DNA of 9,628 bases from CAYJPV01 sp964547975 (GCA_964547975.1 CAZJRM010000210.1:1-9628); one strand, 5' to 3'; shown: positions 1-6,598, counted from the first letter of the stretch. Made by a program: numbers and translations. The notes: generated from the letters alone by a model not told the origin.

Positions 1-616
1 AGGCGTTCAACGCCAGGGCGGCTGCATCGTCGTCATCCCGGTCGCGAGCGCTGGTGTCGGCACGAGCCGCGGACGTTTCCCCGACGGGGCCGACGCCGAC
101 AGCAACTGCACCGACTTCCGGCTGCAGACCGCGACGACACTGGCGGCAGCAACGCCGGCCGGGGTCTCGAACATCAAGGTCGCGAGCGTTGCGGGTTTCA
201 CGACGGGCCGGCCAGTCACGATCGGCGCGGGCGCCGACGCTGAGTCTGCGGTGATCGCGACGGTCGGGACGGCAGGCGCCACGACGCTGCAAGCCGCGGT
301 AGACGCGGGGGCGACCGTCGTGACCGTGAGCAGTTCGGCGGGATTCGCCGCCGGTCAGACGATCACGATTGGTGACGGTGTGGGCCAGGAGACCGCGGTG
401 ATCGCCGCGATGACGAGGGGTGGGCGGTTCGGTCCTGGAGGCGTGGCGCGCAGCGCGACGATCACGTTCTCGGCCCCGCTCGCGCACGCGCATGGCGTGG
501 GAGCGGCGGTGGCTGGCTCGGGCATCACGCTGGCCTCGCCTCTGAGCAAGGCGCACGCAGTCGGGACCGGCGTCGCCGATCTCGCCCCGACGCCCGGGAC
601 TTCGAATCGGTATTAG
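1..616 (+). CDS. C-terminal part of a secreted lamin-tail-like protein with inserted beta-repeats (5' end outside window)
   Basis: The reading frame is open from base 2 to a TAG at 614-616, so the start lies upstream of the window. The first visible part (residues about 5-37) contains RGRFPDGADADSNCTDF, which resembles the late segment of lamin-tail (LTD) domains; the last residues, PTPGTSNRY, resemble the typical LTD ending 'TPGxxN'. Between them lie about 160 Ala/Gly/Thr/Val-rich residues with two related units: SNIKVASVAGFTTGRPVTIG (bases about 168-227) and TVVTVSSSAGFAAGQTITIG (bases about 314-373), then the AHAHGVGAAVAGSGITL and KAHAVGTGVA segments. Repeats of this style are known at the C-termini of secreted bacterial enzymes and adhesins and are expected to be extracellular. 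The job of the whole protein cannot be told without its N-terminus: it could be a cell-surface adhesin or a repeat-tailed hydrolase. No terminator hairpin with a T-run is seen after the stop. Confidence 0.75.
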   Translation, partial: GVQRQGGCIVVIPVASAGVGTSRGRFPDGADADSNCTDFRLQTATTLAAATPAGVSNIKVASVAGFTTGRPVTIGAGADAESAVIATVGTAGATTLQAAVDAGATVVTVSSSAGFAAGQTITIGDGVGQETAVIAAMTRGGRFGPGGVARSATITFSAPLAHAHGVGAAVAGSGITLASPLSKAHAVGTGVADLAPTPGTSNRY

Positions 617-668
617 GAGACTCGGTGGCTTGCCATGAGCGAGCCCGGAACCGGGAGGTTGGGGAGGG

Positions 669-811
669 GCGGGTGGCGCGCCCGACCCGACTTCGCCCGG
701 CTGCGGATCTCAACCGCCCTCGCGGGGCTTCGTCGCGGTCTTCGATGAGCCACCGCGCCGTAGCGTCGCGAGCACAGGATGTTTAGGAAAGCGGAGCGAC
801 GCGGAAGCGGG

Positions 812-824
<13 letters not shown>
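669..824. repeat. 18-bp direct repeat duplicating the 3' end of tRNA-Arg(CCG)
   Basis: The sequence GCGGGTGGCGCGCCCGAC occurs exactly at 669-686 and again at 807-824, 138 bp apart. The second copy covers the last 13 bases of the minus-strand tRNA-Arg (end of the T-stem, 3' acceptor strand, discriminator, CCA) plus 5 bases beyond it. The first copy stands alone, without a tRNA body. Integrase attachment sites at tRNA genes look like this, but no integrase is present and the interval is too short for an island. The 120 bp between the copies hold no gene I can support. A remnant attachment site or a relic of a lost tandem tRNA are both possible. Confidence 0.6.
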
Positions 825-888
<64 letters not shown>

Positions 889-898
889 AAGACTCCCA

Positions 899-907
899 AT
901 TCTAGCA
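899..907 (-). promoter_or_regulatory. Extended -10 promoter element of tRNA-Arg(CCG)
   Basis: On the minus strand the sequence TGCTAGAAT gives an extended -10 (TG-n-TAGAAT), with the hexamer at 904-899. It ends 10 bases before the first tRNA base at 888, so the leader would be only a few bases. No good -35 is seen at 16-18 bp spacing. The same TG-n-TAGAAT element precedes the other tRNA-Arg gene, which supports a real promoter. Confidence 0.55.
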
Positions 908-1070
908 CAGCTCCCCCGCACATCCGAGCCTCGTGGGGACCGTGGCAGAAACCGCCACGTCCGGCACGCCCGCGGCCTCGCACGTTCTGCGCCGCGGTGG
1001 TCTCCGTGTCAGCGAACGCCAGTGATTCCGCGCATCAGGACCTGGCACCTGTCGTGCCTCCGTGACGATG

Positions 1071-1083
1071 TATGATGCGCGCG
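1071..1083 (+). promoter_or_regulatory. -10 element for a leaderless Uma2-family gene
   Basis: TATGAT at 1071-1076 matches the sigma-70 -10 consensus at 5 of 6 bases and ends 7 bases before the ATG at 1084, so transcription would begin at or next to the start codon. There is no Shine-Dalgarno sequence before any of the three candidate ATGs (1072, 1075, 1084), and no convincing -35. The first two ATGs overlap the -10 itself and would not be transcribed if it is used. Confidence 0.4.
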
Positions 1084-1653
1084 ATGCCACGTGTCGCTCC
1101 GTTCGATCGGCCCGCCACGTATGCGGATCTCGAGCAGGTGCCCGACAGCTTCGTCGCTGAAATCGTCGACGGAGAGCTGCACGCGACGCCGCGCCCGGCC
1201 ATGCCGCACGTCGAAGCCAGTTCGTCGCTCGGTGTCCTGATAGGCGGCCCGTTCCACCACGGACGCGGTGGGCCCGGCGGCTGGTGGATCCTGGATGAAC
1301 CCGAAGTGCATTTCGGCTCTGACGTGGTCGTGCCCGACCTGGCTGGCTGGCGGCGCACGCGTATGCCGCGCAGGCCCGACTCGCCGTTCCTGACACTGGC
1401 GCCAGACTGGGCGTGCGAGATCACCTCACCGTCGACGGCGTCTCTCGACCGCGTGAAGAAGCTGACGATCTACGCGCGTGAACAGGTCGGGCACGCGTGG
1501 CTCATCGACCCGGTGGCACGCACCCTGGAAGTCCTTCGTCTCGAGGCGGGATGCTGGATCGTGCTTGGGACGTTCTCGGGGAGCGAGGTCGTCAGGGCGG
1601 AACCGTTCGCGGATGTCGAGGTCCCACTGGCATCGCTGTGGATGGAGGCCTAG
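1084..1653 (+). CDS. Uma2-family (DUF820) PD-(D/E)XK nuclease-fold protein
   Basis: A 189-aa protein with the Uma2 layout: an N-terminal 'PATYADLEQVPDSFVAEIVDGEL' type region, then PEV (Glu codon at 1303), VVVPDLAGW (Asp codon at 1336), CEITSPS (Glu codon at 1417), a D..KK..IYA helix (Lys near 1456-1461) and HAWLIDP. These residues form the Asp/Glu-Glu-x-Lys active-site pattern of the PD-(D/E)XK fold, so the catalytic core looks intact. Uma2 proteins are common in cyanobacteria, Acidobacteriota and other groups, often near toxin-antitoxin genes; their substrate is not established. ATG 1084 is preferred over 1072 because a -10 element covers 1071-1076 and no ribosome site favours 1072; the alternative adds four residues (MMRA). 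The gene stands alone, 64 bp before the antitoxin, which has its own promoter. Confidence 0.85.
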   Translation: MPRVAPFDRPATYADLEQVPDSFVAEIVDGELHATPRPAMPHVEASSSLGVLIGGPFHHGRGGPGGWWILDEPEVHFGSDVVVPDLAGWRRTRMPRRPDSPFLTLAPDWACEITSPSTASLDRVKKLTIYAREQVGHAWLIDPVARTLEVLRLEAGCWIVLGTFSGSEVVRAEPFADVEVPLASLWMEA

Positions 1654-1682
1654 CGTCGCGAACACGGCGTAATCAGGCCATT

Positions 1683-1717
1683 TTGCCATCAACTACAGAA
1701 TTATGTATATTACATAC
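1683..1717 (+). promoter_or_regulatory. Promoter and palindromic operator of the vapBC-type pair
   Basis: TTGCCA at 1683-1688 (5 of 6 to the -35 consensus) and TATATT at 1706-1711 (5 of 6 to the -10) are separated by 17 bp. The -10 lies inside a perfect inverted repeat, TATGTA-TAT-TACATA (1702-1716). This is the expected place for antitoxin or toxin-antitoxin complex binding, and occupancy would block RNA polymerase. The predicted transcription start falls on or beside the ATG at 1718, giving a leaderless mRNA. The AT-rich island stands out in otherwise GC-rich DNA. Confidence 0.65.
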
Positions 1718-1978
1718 ATGCCAGACGTTTCTGCGACCGACCTCGCGAGGAACCTCGGCGATGTGCTGGCCAGAGTCCGCTACCGCGGCGAGACCTTCTT
1801 CGTGCGGAAGAACGGCAAGGTGATCGCCCGAATCGAACCGGCGGCAGACGTCCCGCCGACGGCGCGGAAGGCGTTCGAGGCCTGGGCGTCGGCGTCGGCT
1901 CCGGACGCCGGGTTTGCAGATGATCTCGAGAAGGCCGGACGGGCCGATCGCCCGGGAACGAACCCGTGGGACTCGTAA
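1718..1978 (+). CDS. Phd/YefM-type (VapB) antitoxin
   Basis: An 86-aa antitoxin. Residues about 1-45 (VSATDLARNLGDVLARVRYR, then GETFFVRKNGKVIARIEPA) match the Phd/YefM DNA-binding fold, which dimerises and binds the promoter palindrome. The C-terminal tail, rich in Ala, Asp and Pro and ending NPWDS, is the flexible part expected to wrap the toxin and mask its active site. Start choice: an in-frame ATG exists at 1703, but it lies inside the -10/operator, upstream of the predicted transcript start; ATG 1718 gives the usual family N-terminus. There is no Shine-Dalgarno site, so leaderless translation is inferred. The 3' end overlaps the toxin gene by 13 bases, as is common in vapBC operons. Autorepression through the 1702-1716 palindrome is likely. 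Confidence 0.9.
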   Translation: MPDVSATDLARNLGDVLARVRYRGETFFVRKNGKVIARIEPAADVPPTARKAFEAWASASAPDAGFADDLEKAGRADRPGTNPWDS

Positions 1979-2391
1979 TCGACACGAGCGCCCTGGTGGC
2001 CCTCGAGCGAGCGGGAGACGAGTGGGCCGTCCTGGCGGCGGCCCTGGACGATGAGCCACTCGCGTTGCCGGCGGTGGTGTATGCCGAGGTGCTCGTCGGT
2101 GCCATGCTGGCTGACACGCACGAACGCGCGCGAGGTCGTCGGGCGCGACTCGACGCGATGGCCGACTGCGTGCCGCTCGTGGACTTCGACCGCCAGGTGG
2201 CTGCGGTGTGGGCCGATCTGTTTGCGCGGCTGTCCAGGGCGGGAACGATGATTCCCGCCAACGACATGGCGGTGGCGGCCACTGCCCTGCACCTGGACTA
2301 CGGCGTATGCGTGGGAAGCAGTGACGAACGGCACTTTCGCAGCGTGCCCGGGCTGCGGGTGGTGGTCCTGCCGCCACGACCAGGAGCGTAG
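1966..2391 (+). CDS. vapC: VapC-type PIN-domain ribonuclease toxin
   Basis: A 141-aa PIN-domain protein starting at GTG 1966, inside the 3' end of the antitoxin gene. The four acidic metal-binding residues of PIN nucleases are all in place: Asp6 in VIDTSAL, Glu41 in VVYAEVLVG, Asp100 in PANDMAVAATAL, and Asp120 in the SSDERHFRSVPGL segment. This supports an active Mg2+-dependent endoribonuclease; VapC toxins usually cut initiator tRNA or the sarcin-ricin loop of 23S rRNA, but the target here is unknown. Translation is probably coupled to the antitoxin through the 13-base overlap, which keeps toxin below antitoxin. 27 bases separate its stop from the VWFA-related gene. Length and order (antitoxin then toxin) are standard. 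Confidence 0.93.
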   Translation: MGLVIDTSALVALERAGDEWAVLAAALDDEPLALPAVVYAEVLVGAMLADTHERARGRRARLDAMADCVPLVDFDRQVAAVWADLFARLSRAGTMIPANDMAVAATALHLDYGVCVGSSDERHFRSVPGLRVVVLPPRPGA

Positions 2392-2418
2392 AACGCCATC
2401 GGGCAGCCCGGAGGATTC

Positions 2419-4296
2419 GTGACACTGCGCCGCGCCGGCTTCGCGCTGCTCGTCGCCGCCTCGCTCTGGGCGGTCGGAGCCGCGCAGTCCGGGTCGCCGC
2501 AGGTTCGCTTCCGCACCGACGTCGATCTGCTTCGCCTCGACGTGTCCGTCCTCGACCAGCATCGGCGGGCCGTCCGCGGCCTGCTCGCTGAAGATTTCAC
2601 CGTCCTCGAGGACGGCCTGCCCCGCCCCATCGCGACGTTCGCCGCCATCGACCTTCCCGACGAGCCCCCGTTGCCGGACGGCTGGCCACACGACATCGCC
2701 TCGGACGTCGTCACCAACCAGCTCGAGACGCAGCGTCTCATCGTCATCGTGATGGATGACGGGATGACGGAACTCGATCCGGTGGTCACGCTGACGGCGA
2801 AACGGATCGCGCGCGACGTCATCGACCGGTTGTCGTCGCGCGACCTGGCGGCGGTGGTGTTCACGTTTCAGGGGCGGTCGCAGAACTTCACGCGAGACCG
2901 CCGCCAGCTGGCTGCCGCCATCGACAGCTACAGTCCCAAGGCCTCGGCGGCGCCCTCGGCCTTCAGCGCCGCCTCGGCTCCCGTGATATTCGGACCGCCG
3001 TTGGGGTGCGCGATGCCCGGGCGGCCGAATTGCCTGATGCGAACGCTGAAGGACGTGTCGCGCGTGCTCGAGGGTACGCCGGTGGGACGCAAGTCGATCG
3101 TGCTCGTCAGCGGCGGCGTGCCGGACAAGCTCGAAGAAATGGAAGTCATCGAGGACCTGCGGGAGACGCTGCGAAGCCTTCAGGTCGCCAACGTGAACGT
3201 GTACCCGTTCGACCCGACGGGTCTTGCCGCCGATGGCATTGTCGGCCCGCGGATCGAATCGCTTCGCGTCCTTGCCGATCATACCGGCGGACGCACGACG
3301 GTTGCCACGAACGCGCCGTGGGACGAGGTGCCCCAGGTGTTCACCGAGAACAGCTCGTACTACCTGCTCGGAATCGAGCCGGGCAGCACGACGCGCGACA
3401 GTCGGTTCCATCGACTGACGGTGAACGTCCGAAGGCCGGATGTCGAGGTGCGAACGAGATCCGGCTATTACGCGCCGGCGCCGGAACGCCGTCGCGCGAG
3501 CCGCAGGGCTGAACCCGTCACGGCGCTCGACAAGGCGTTCGGCGCTGCGCTGCCATCAGGTTCGTTGCCCGTGAGCATCGCTGCGGCACCGTTCGCGCTC
3601 CCCGGCAGCAAGGACGCGGCGCTCGCGATTACGGTCTCGGTACGGCGCCCCGTGGCCGACGCCGTATCGGTGGAGACCATCGAGATTCGTGCGGCGGCCT
3701 TCGACGAACACGTCGTGCAACGCGCCTCGCAGCGGCAAACGGTACACGTGACGCTGCGCCCGAACGCGCTCGGCGAACGCCGCGCGGAGGTTCCCGCTCG
3801 ACTGACACTGCCGCCCGGCCGCTATGAAGTCCGCGTGGCGGCAGAGGCGCCGAACAGCGCCGGCGGCGCGTTCGTTCAGGTCGACATCCCGAACTTCAGG
3901 AAGGCGCGCCTCTCGCTGTCCGGCCTCGTTCTGGGCCAGCCGCGCGGCGGCGCGTCGGACGTGTTGGCGGATCTCGTCCCGGTGCGCCCGACGACGCTGC
4001 GTGTGTTCACACGCGAGACGCCGATGACGTCGTTCCTGAGAATCTACCAGGGTGGAGACGACGCACCAGGTTCGGTCCACGTTCGCGCCCGGATTCTGGA
4101 TGGCGGTGGACACGCGGTGTACGAACACGAACGGACGCTCGACGCGACGTTGTTCACGGCGAACCGCTCTGCTGACTGCTCGCTGACGCTGCCGCTCGCC
4201 ACACTCGACGCAGGCCAGTACCTGCTCGTCATCGAAGCCGACAGCGCGAAGAGGACCGAACGACGGGACGTCCGATTCACCCTGGCCGGCCAGTGA
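2419..4296 (+). CDS. Exported VWFA-related protein of acidobacterial type (TIGR03436-like)
   Basis: A 625-aa protein with GTG start at 2419 preceded by GGAGG at 2410-2414. The N-terminus (MTLRRAGFALLVAASLWAVG, then AAQS) is a Sec signal peptide. Residues about 29-75 carry the family's lead-in (RTDVDLLRLDVSVLD..., GLLAEDFTVLEDG). A von Willebrand A-like fold follows from about residue 105 (LIVIVMDDGMTE) to about 310. The hallmark SYYLLGIEPGSTTRDSRFHR... ending RTRSGYYAP (residues about 313-353) identifies the family. The metal site looks degenerate: D-D-G-M-T replaces DxSxS, and SGGVPD stands where TDG/SDG is usual. The last 270 residues are beta-rich, with two Ig-like segments (PPGRYEVRVAAEA, LDAGQYLLVIEA). 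The family is expanded in Acidobacteriota with unknown function, probably periplasmic or surface protein contacts. It lies 27 bp after vapC but has its own ribosome site, so it may not belong to that operon. Confidence 0.88.
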   Translation: MTLRRAGFALLVAASLWAVGAAQSGSPQVRFRTDVDLLRLDVSVLDQHRRAVRGLLAEDFTVLEDGLPRPIATFAAIDLPDEPPLPDGWPHDIASDVVTNQLETQRLIVIVMDDGMTELDPVVTLTAKRIARDVIDRLSSRDLAAVVFTFQGRSQNFTRDRRQLAAAIDSYSPKASAAPSAFSAASAPVIFGPPLGCAMPGRPNCLMRTLKDVSRVLEGTPVGRKSIVLVSGGVPDKLEEMEVIEDLRETLRSLQVANVNVYPFDPTGLAADGIVGPRIESLRVLADHTGGRTTVATNAPWDEVPQVFTENSSYYLLGIEPGSTTRDSRFHRLTVNVRRPDVEVRTRSGYYAPAPERRRASRRAEPVTALDKAFGAALPSGSLPVSIAAAPFALPGSKDAALAITVSVRRPVADAVSVETIEIRAAAFDEHVVQRASQRQTVHVTLRPNALGERRAEVPARLTLPPGRYEVRVAAEAPNSAGGAFVQVDIPNFRKARLSLSGLVLGQPRGGASDVLADLVPVRPTTLRVFTRETPMTSFLRIYQGGDDAPGSVHVRARILDGGGHAVYEHERTLDATLFTANRSADCSLTLPLATLDAGQYLLVIEADSAKRTERRDVRFTLAGQ

Positions 4297-4324
4297 CGAG
4301 GCGCGCGGGTGTTTCCCGGCCGCG

Positions 4325-4333
4325 TGTTAGAAT
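4325..4333 (+). promoter_or_regulatory. Extended -10 promoter element of tRNA-Arg(UCG)
   Basis: TGTTAGAAT gives TG-n-TAGAAT with the hexamer at 4328-4333, 17 bases before the tRNA 5' end, which leaves a leader of roughly 10 bases. The upstream -35 region is GC-rich and poor. The match to the element before the other tRNA-Arg is the main support. Confidence 0.55.
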
Positions 4334-4350
4334 GCGGTTGCTCTCAGCGC

Positions 4351-4427
4351 GCGCCCGTAGCTCATCTGGATAGAGCGTCGGCCTTCGAAGCCGCAGGTAG
4401 GGGGTTCGAGTCCCTCCGGGCGCGCCA
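4351..4427 (+). tRNA. tRNA-Arg (anticodon UCG)
   Basis: A complete cloverleaf: acceptor GCGCCCG/CGGGCGC, D-arm GCTC...GAGC, anticodon loop CTTCGAA with TCG at 4385-4387, T-arm GGGGG-TTCGAGT-CCCTC, discriminator G at 4424 and encoded CCA at 4425-4427. It should read CGA and possibly other CGN codons. The outermost anticodon-stem pair (27:43) is T and C, a mismatch, while the other four pairs are sound. It lies 54 bases after the VWFA-related gene and 32 bases before the convergent glycosyltransferase stop. Confidence 0.97.
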
Positions 4428-4459
4428 GCCTTCGCTGGGCCACTCGCCTCCGCGGGCGG

Positions 4460-6088
4460 CTACGGCGTCCTCATTTCCAGCCGCGACACGTACCACGTCT
4501 CGCCAGCGTCTGTGACGAGGCGCTGCGTCTCCGTCACTCGCGGCGTGACGCCGAACGTGCGTAGACGTGCCAGTGCCTGGTCCGCGTCCGGCGCGTCACG
4601 CGCGATCCACGCGGCGGTCAGCGCCCGCTCGTCATCGAACGCCGCAACGACGTCAGCGGCCGACTCGGGGAACGTTCGCGTCCGCCGCCCCGCAGCCCAC
4701 GTCATGTAGAGATCGGACGCGTCGGGCACGAACACGGGCGCGCGCGGCGCCAGCCACGGGGCAACGCGCGCGCCGATTGCCGGCGGCGTCCGGTCGAACG
4801 GTTCCAGTTCAGCCTGCATCTGCCACCCGGCCGCCATGACGGCCGTCGCGGTCACGAGTGTGCCGGCCATCGCGCGGAGCGCCAGCGAGCGCACGCCGCC
4901 GGCGATACTCACCAGCGACGCCATGCCGATTCCCGCGAGGGCGACGGCCATCGCCGCCCGCGTCCAGGCGACGCGGCCGAGGCCGGCGAACACGATCGTG
5001 CCGGCGATCGCGAGCGTCCCGGCGGCGCCCATCAGCCAGAGTTGCGTCGTGAAGAGACGCGCGGCCGCGCGCGACGCACGGACGGTGGCGTCCTCCGCCC
5101 AGGCGGCCAGGAGAATCGCCGTCGGGAACAACACGGGAATCAGGTACCGGTCCTTCTTCGCGGGCACGAGGGACACCATGACGAACGTGAAGACGAGCCA
5201 CAGGTACGTGGCCTTCACGTCGCGGCGCGCGAAGAACGGCTTGAACAGCAGCGGGCTGGCCAGCGCGGCCAGGGCGAACAGCGTCCACGCGCCCGTGTAG
5301 ATCGGGAAACCCGCGTACGCCCACACGGGCCGCACGTGCCGGGTCACGAGCGACTCGGTTTCCGTCGCGAGCATCGATGCGGCGCGCAGCGGCTCGTGCA
5401 GGTAGACGTAGAGCGGCCACGCGAGGCACCCCAGCGTGCCCACGACGCCAATCGCCACCAGGTCGCGCGGCCGCGCGGCGACAGCCGGCCGCCAGGCGAG
5501 CGCCGTGGCCAGCAGCCACGGCAGCACCATCACGCCGAGCGATTGCGGCCACTTCGAAAGGCACGAGGCCGTGATGCACAGCGCCGTCAGCAACGCCCAC
5601 CGGATCTGCCGGCGTGCGACGGTTTCCGCGAAGGCGGCGATCGCGCCCATCGCGAAGGCGTGCACGGGCACGTCCCACGTCGCGAGGCGCGCGTGGCGCG
5701 CGTAGAGGAACGAGCTCATGAGGATGAGCCCCGCCCAGAGCGCGCCGGATTCGGACAGCCCCAGCCGGCGCGCGTAGAGCACCGTCGCCAGCGCCCCGAG
5801 GAACGCGATGGCCAGCGTCGGCAGACGGAGCGAAAAGAGGTCGGGAACCGCGCCGAACCCGAGCGGCGTGGCCGACGCCGCCGCGGCCCACGTCGGCAGC
5901 GGCGGTTTCGCGATCCGCAGCTCGCCGTTCATGGTCGGCAGCAGCCAGTGGCCGTCCAGCGCCATCTCGCGGGCCGTGACGAGGTTGCGGACTTCCATCA
6001 GGTCGGTGACAGGCGGTCCACCGAGGTTCCACCCGGCGGCGCACGCCGCGCAGACGACGAGGAGGACGAAGGCGCGGGTGCGGAACAC
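4460..6088 (-). CDS. ArnT/PMT-like (GT39/GT83-type) membrane glycosyltransferase
   Basis: A 542-aa integral membrane protein with GTG start at 6088-6086. About 12 hydrophobic segments fill residues 6-435, followed by a soluble C-terminal domain of roughly 110 residues. Family marks: the first periplasmic loop has TDLMEVRNLVTAREM and GHWLLPTMNGELRIAKPPLP (Asp29 or Glu32 as the likely catalytic acid region), like the 'DEAR...NG....KPPL' pattern of ArnT and dolichyl/undecaprenyl-phosphate-mannose-type transferases; KKDRYLIPVLFP is the conserved KxxRY motif near the seventh to ninth helices. Such enzymes move a sugar from an undecaprenyl-phosphate donor to lipid A, protein or other acceptors on the outer face of the inner membrane; the acceptor here is unknown. 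The start overlaps the stop of the upstream 162-aa gene (TAGTG), so the two are translationally coupled in one operon. Confidence 0.87.
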   Translation of the reverse strand: MFRTRAFVLLVVCAACAAGWNLGGPPVTDLMEVRNLVTAREMALDGHWLLPTMNGELRIAKPPLPTWAAAASATPLGFGAVPDLFSLRLPTLAIAFLGALATVLYARRLGLSESGALWAGLILMSSFLYARHARLATWDVPVHAFAMGAIAAFAETVARRQIRWALLTALCITASCLSKWPQSLGVMVLPWLLATALAWRPAVAARPRDLVAIGVVGTLGCLAWPLYVYLHEPLRAASMLATETESLVTRHVRPVWAYAGFPIYTGAWTLFALAALASPLLFKPFFARRDVKATYLWLVFTFVMVSLVPAKKDRYLIPVLFPTAILLAAWAEDATVRASRAAARLFTTQLWLMGAAGTLAIAGTIVFAGLGRVAWTRAAMAVALAGIGMASLVSIAGGVRSLALRAMAGTLVTATAVMAAGWQMQAELEPFDRTPPAIGARVAPWLAPRAPVFVPDASDLYMTWAAGRRTRTFPESAADVVAAFDDERALTAAWIARDAPDADQALARLRTFGVTPRVTETQRLVTDAGETWYVSRLEMRTP

Positions 6089-6576
6089 TACTCGGCCTTG
6101 GGCTGCGCGTAGATCAGGCGCTCGATGAGGCGGATGTCCGCGAGCGGGCGTTCGTCGGTCACGCGGTACTGCGGCCCGCGTTCATCGTCTTCGAACAGAA
6201 TCGTCCAGCGGCCGGGATGCGGGTTCGAGAGGCAGACCGGATTCAGGATGTGGAAGTGGCCCCGACCTTCCCGCATACGCGCGGCCATGGCTTCGACGGT
6301 ATCCGATGCGGGTTCGAGGGCCTCGTGCGGGTCGGGCACGCTCTCCGCACCGTGCAGCAGGATGGCCAGCGGCCGCGCGCGGGATTCGATGGGGTCGTCA
6401 TCGAAATACGCGTAGACCTGCCCCTCGTCCGTGGCTTCGACGACGATCGCGCGCTGCGGGCTGCTCGTGAGGAGGCAGCCGGGCGGCGTGGTGTGCAGGT
6501 GGCCGCGGCCTCCGGCGTCCGCCATCGCGTGCACCTTGGCCTCGAGGGCGGCATAGTCGAGCGGCGTCATCGGCAC
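6088..6576 (-). CDS. Unknown 162-aa protein with duplicated HxHx5C module
   Basis: I do not recognise this protein. It has no signal peptide or membrane segment and should be cytoplasmic. It consists of two similar halves: residues about 4-76 and 90-158. Each begins with a helix (LEAKVHAMADAGGRGH; VEAMAARMREGRGH), then GHLHTTPPGCL (His26, His28, Cys34) or GHFHILNPVCL (His107, His109, Cys115), then beta-type segments with a P-x-R turn and an acidic stretch (YFDDDP; FEDDER). The identical H-x-H-x5-C spacing suggests metal binding or a redox role, which is inference. Start: GTG 6576 sits 5 bases after GGAGG; ATG at 6570 is an alternative two codons later. An upstream in-frame extension to 6657 reads through the hairpin and looks noncoding. 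It is the first gene of an operon with the glycosyltransferase (1-base overlap). Confidence 0.75.
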   Translation of the reverse strand: MPMTPLDYAALEAKVHAMADAGGRGHLHTTPPGCLLTSSPQRAIVVEATDEGQVYAYFDDDPIESRARPLAILLHGAESVPDPHEALEPASDTVEAMAARMREGRGHFHILNPVCLSNPHPGRWTILFEDDERGPQYRVTDERPLADIRLIERLIYAQPKAE

Positions 6577-6580
6577 GGTG

Positions 6581-6598
6581 TCCTCCGCAGCCGGAGGA
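6581..6598 (-). promoter_or_regulatory. Hairpin enclosing the ribosome binding site of the 162-aa gene
   Basis: On the minus strand, TCCTCCG-GCTG-CGGAGGA forms a perfect 7-bp stem with a 4-base loop. The 3' arm is the Shine-Dalgarno sequence (GGAGGA) for the GTG start at 6576, and the 5' arm is its exact complement. In the mRNA this would hide the ribosome site unless opened. It may be simple structure or a translational switch such as a temperature- or protein-sensitive element; only the pairing is seen directly. Confidence 0.5.

Noticed and set aside
1780..3411. Long minus-strand ORF of 543 codons
   Set aside because: It lies antisense to vapB, vapC and the VWFA-related gene, all well supported; its composition (Arg, His, Gly rich) is the usual shadow of GC-rich coding DNA.
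4425..4438. CCAGC-CTTC-GCTGG hairpin as terminator of tRNA-Arg(UCG)
   Set aside because: The stem is only 5 bp, uses the CCA end itself and has no T-run; too weak to call.
4309..4515. Plus-strand ORF containing APVAHLDRASAFEAAG
   Set aside because: It is a translation of tRNA-Arg(UCG) and its flanks and ends inside the antisense of the glycosyltransferase.
5042..6112. Plus-strand ORF of 356 codons, Arg-rich
   Set aside because: It is antisense to the membrane glycosyltransferase, with low-complexity Arg/Gly/Glu content and no ribosome site.
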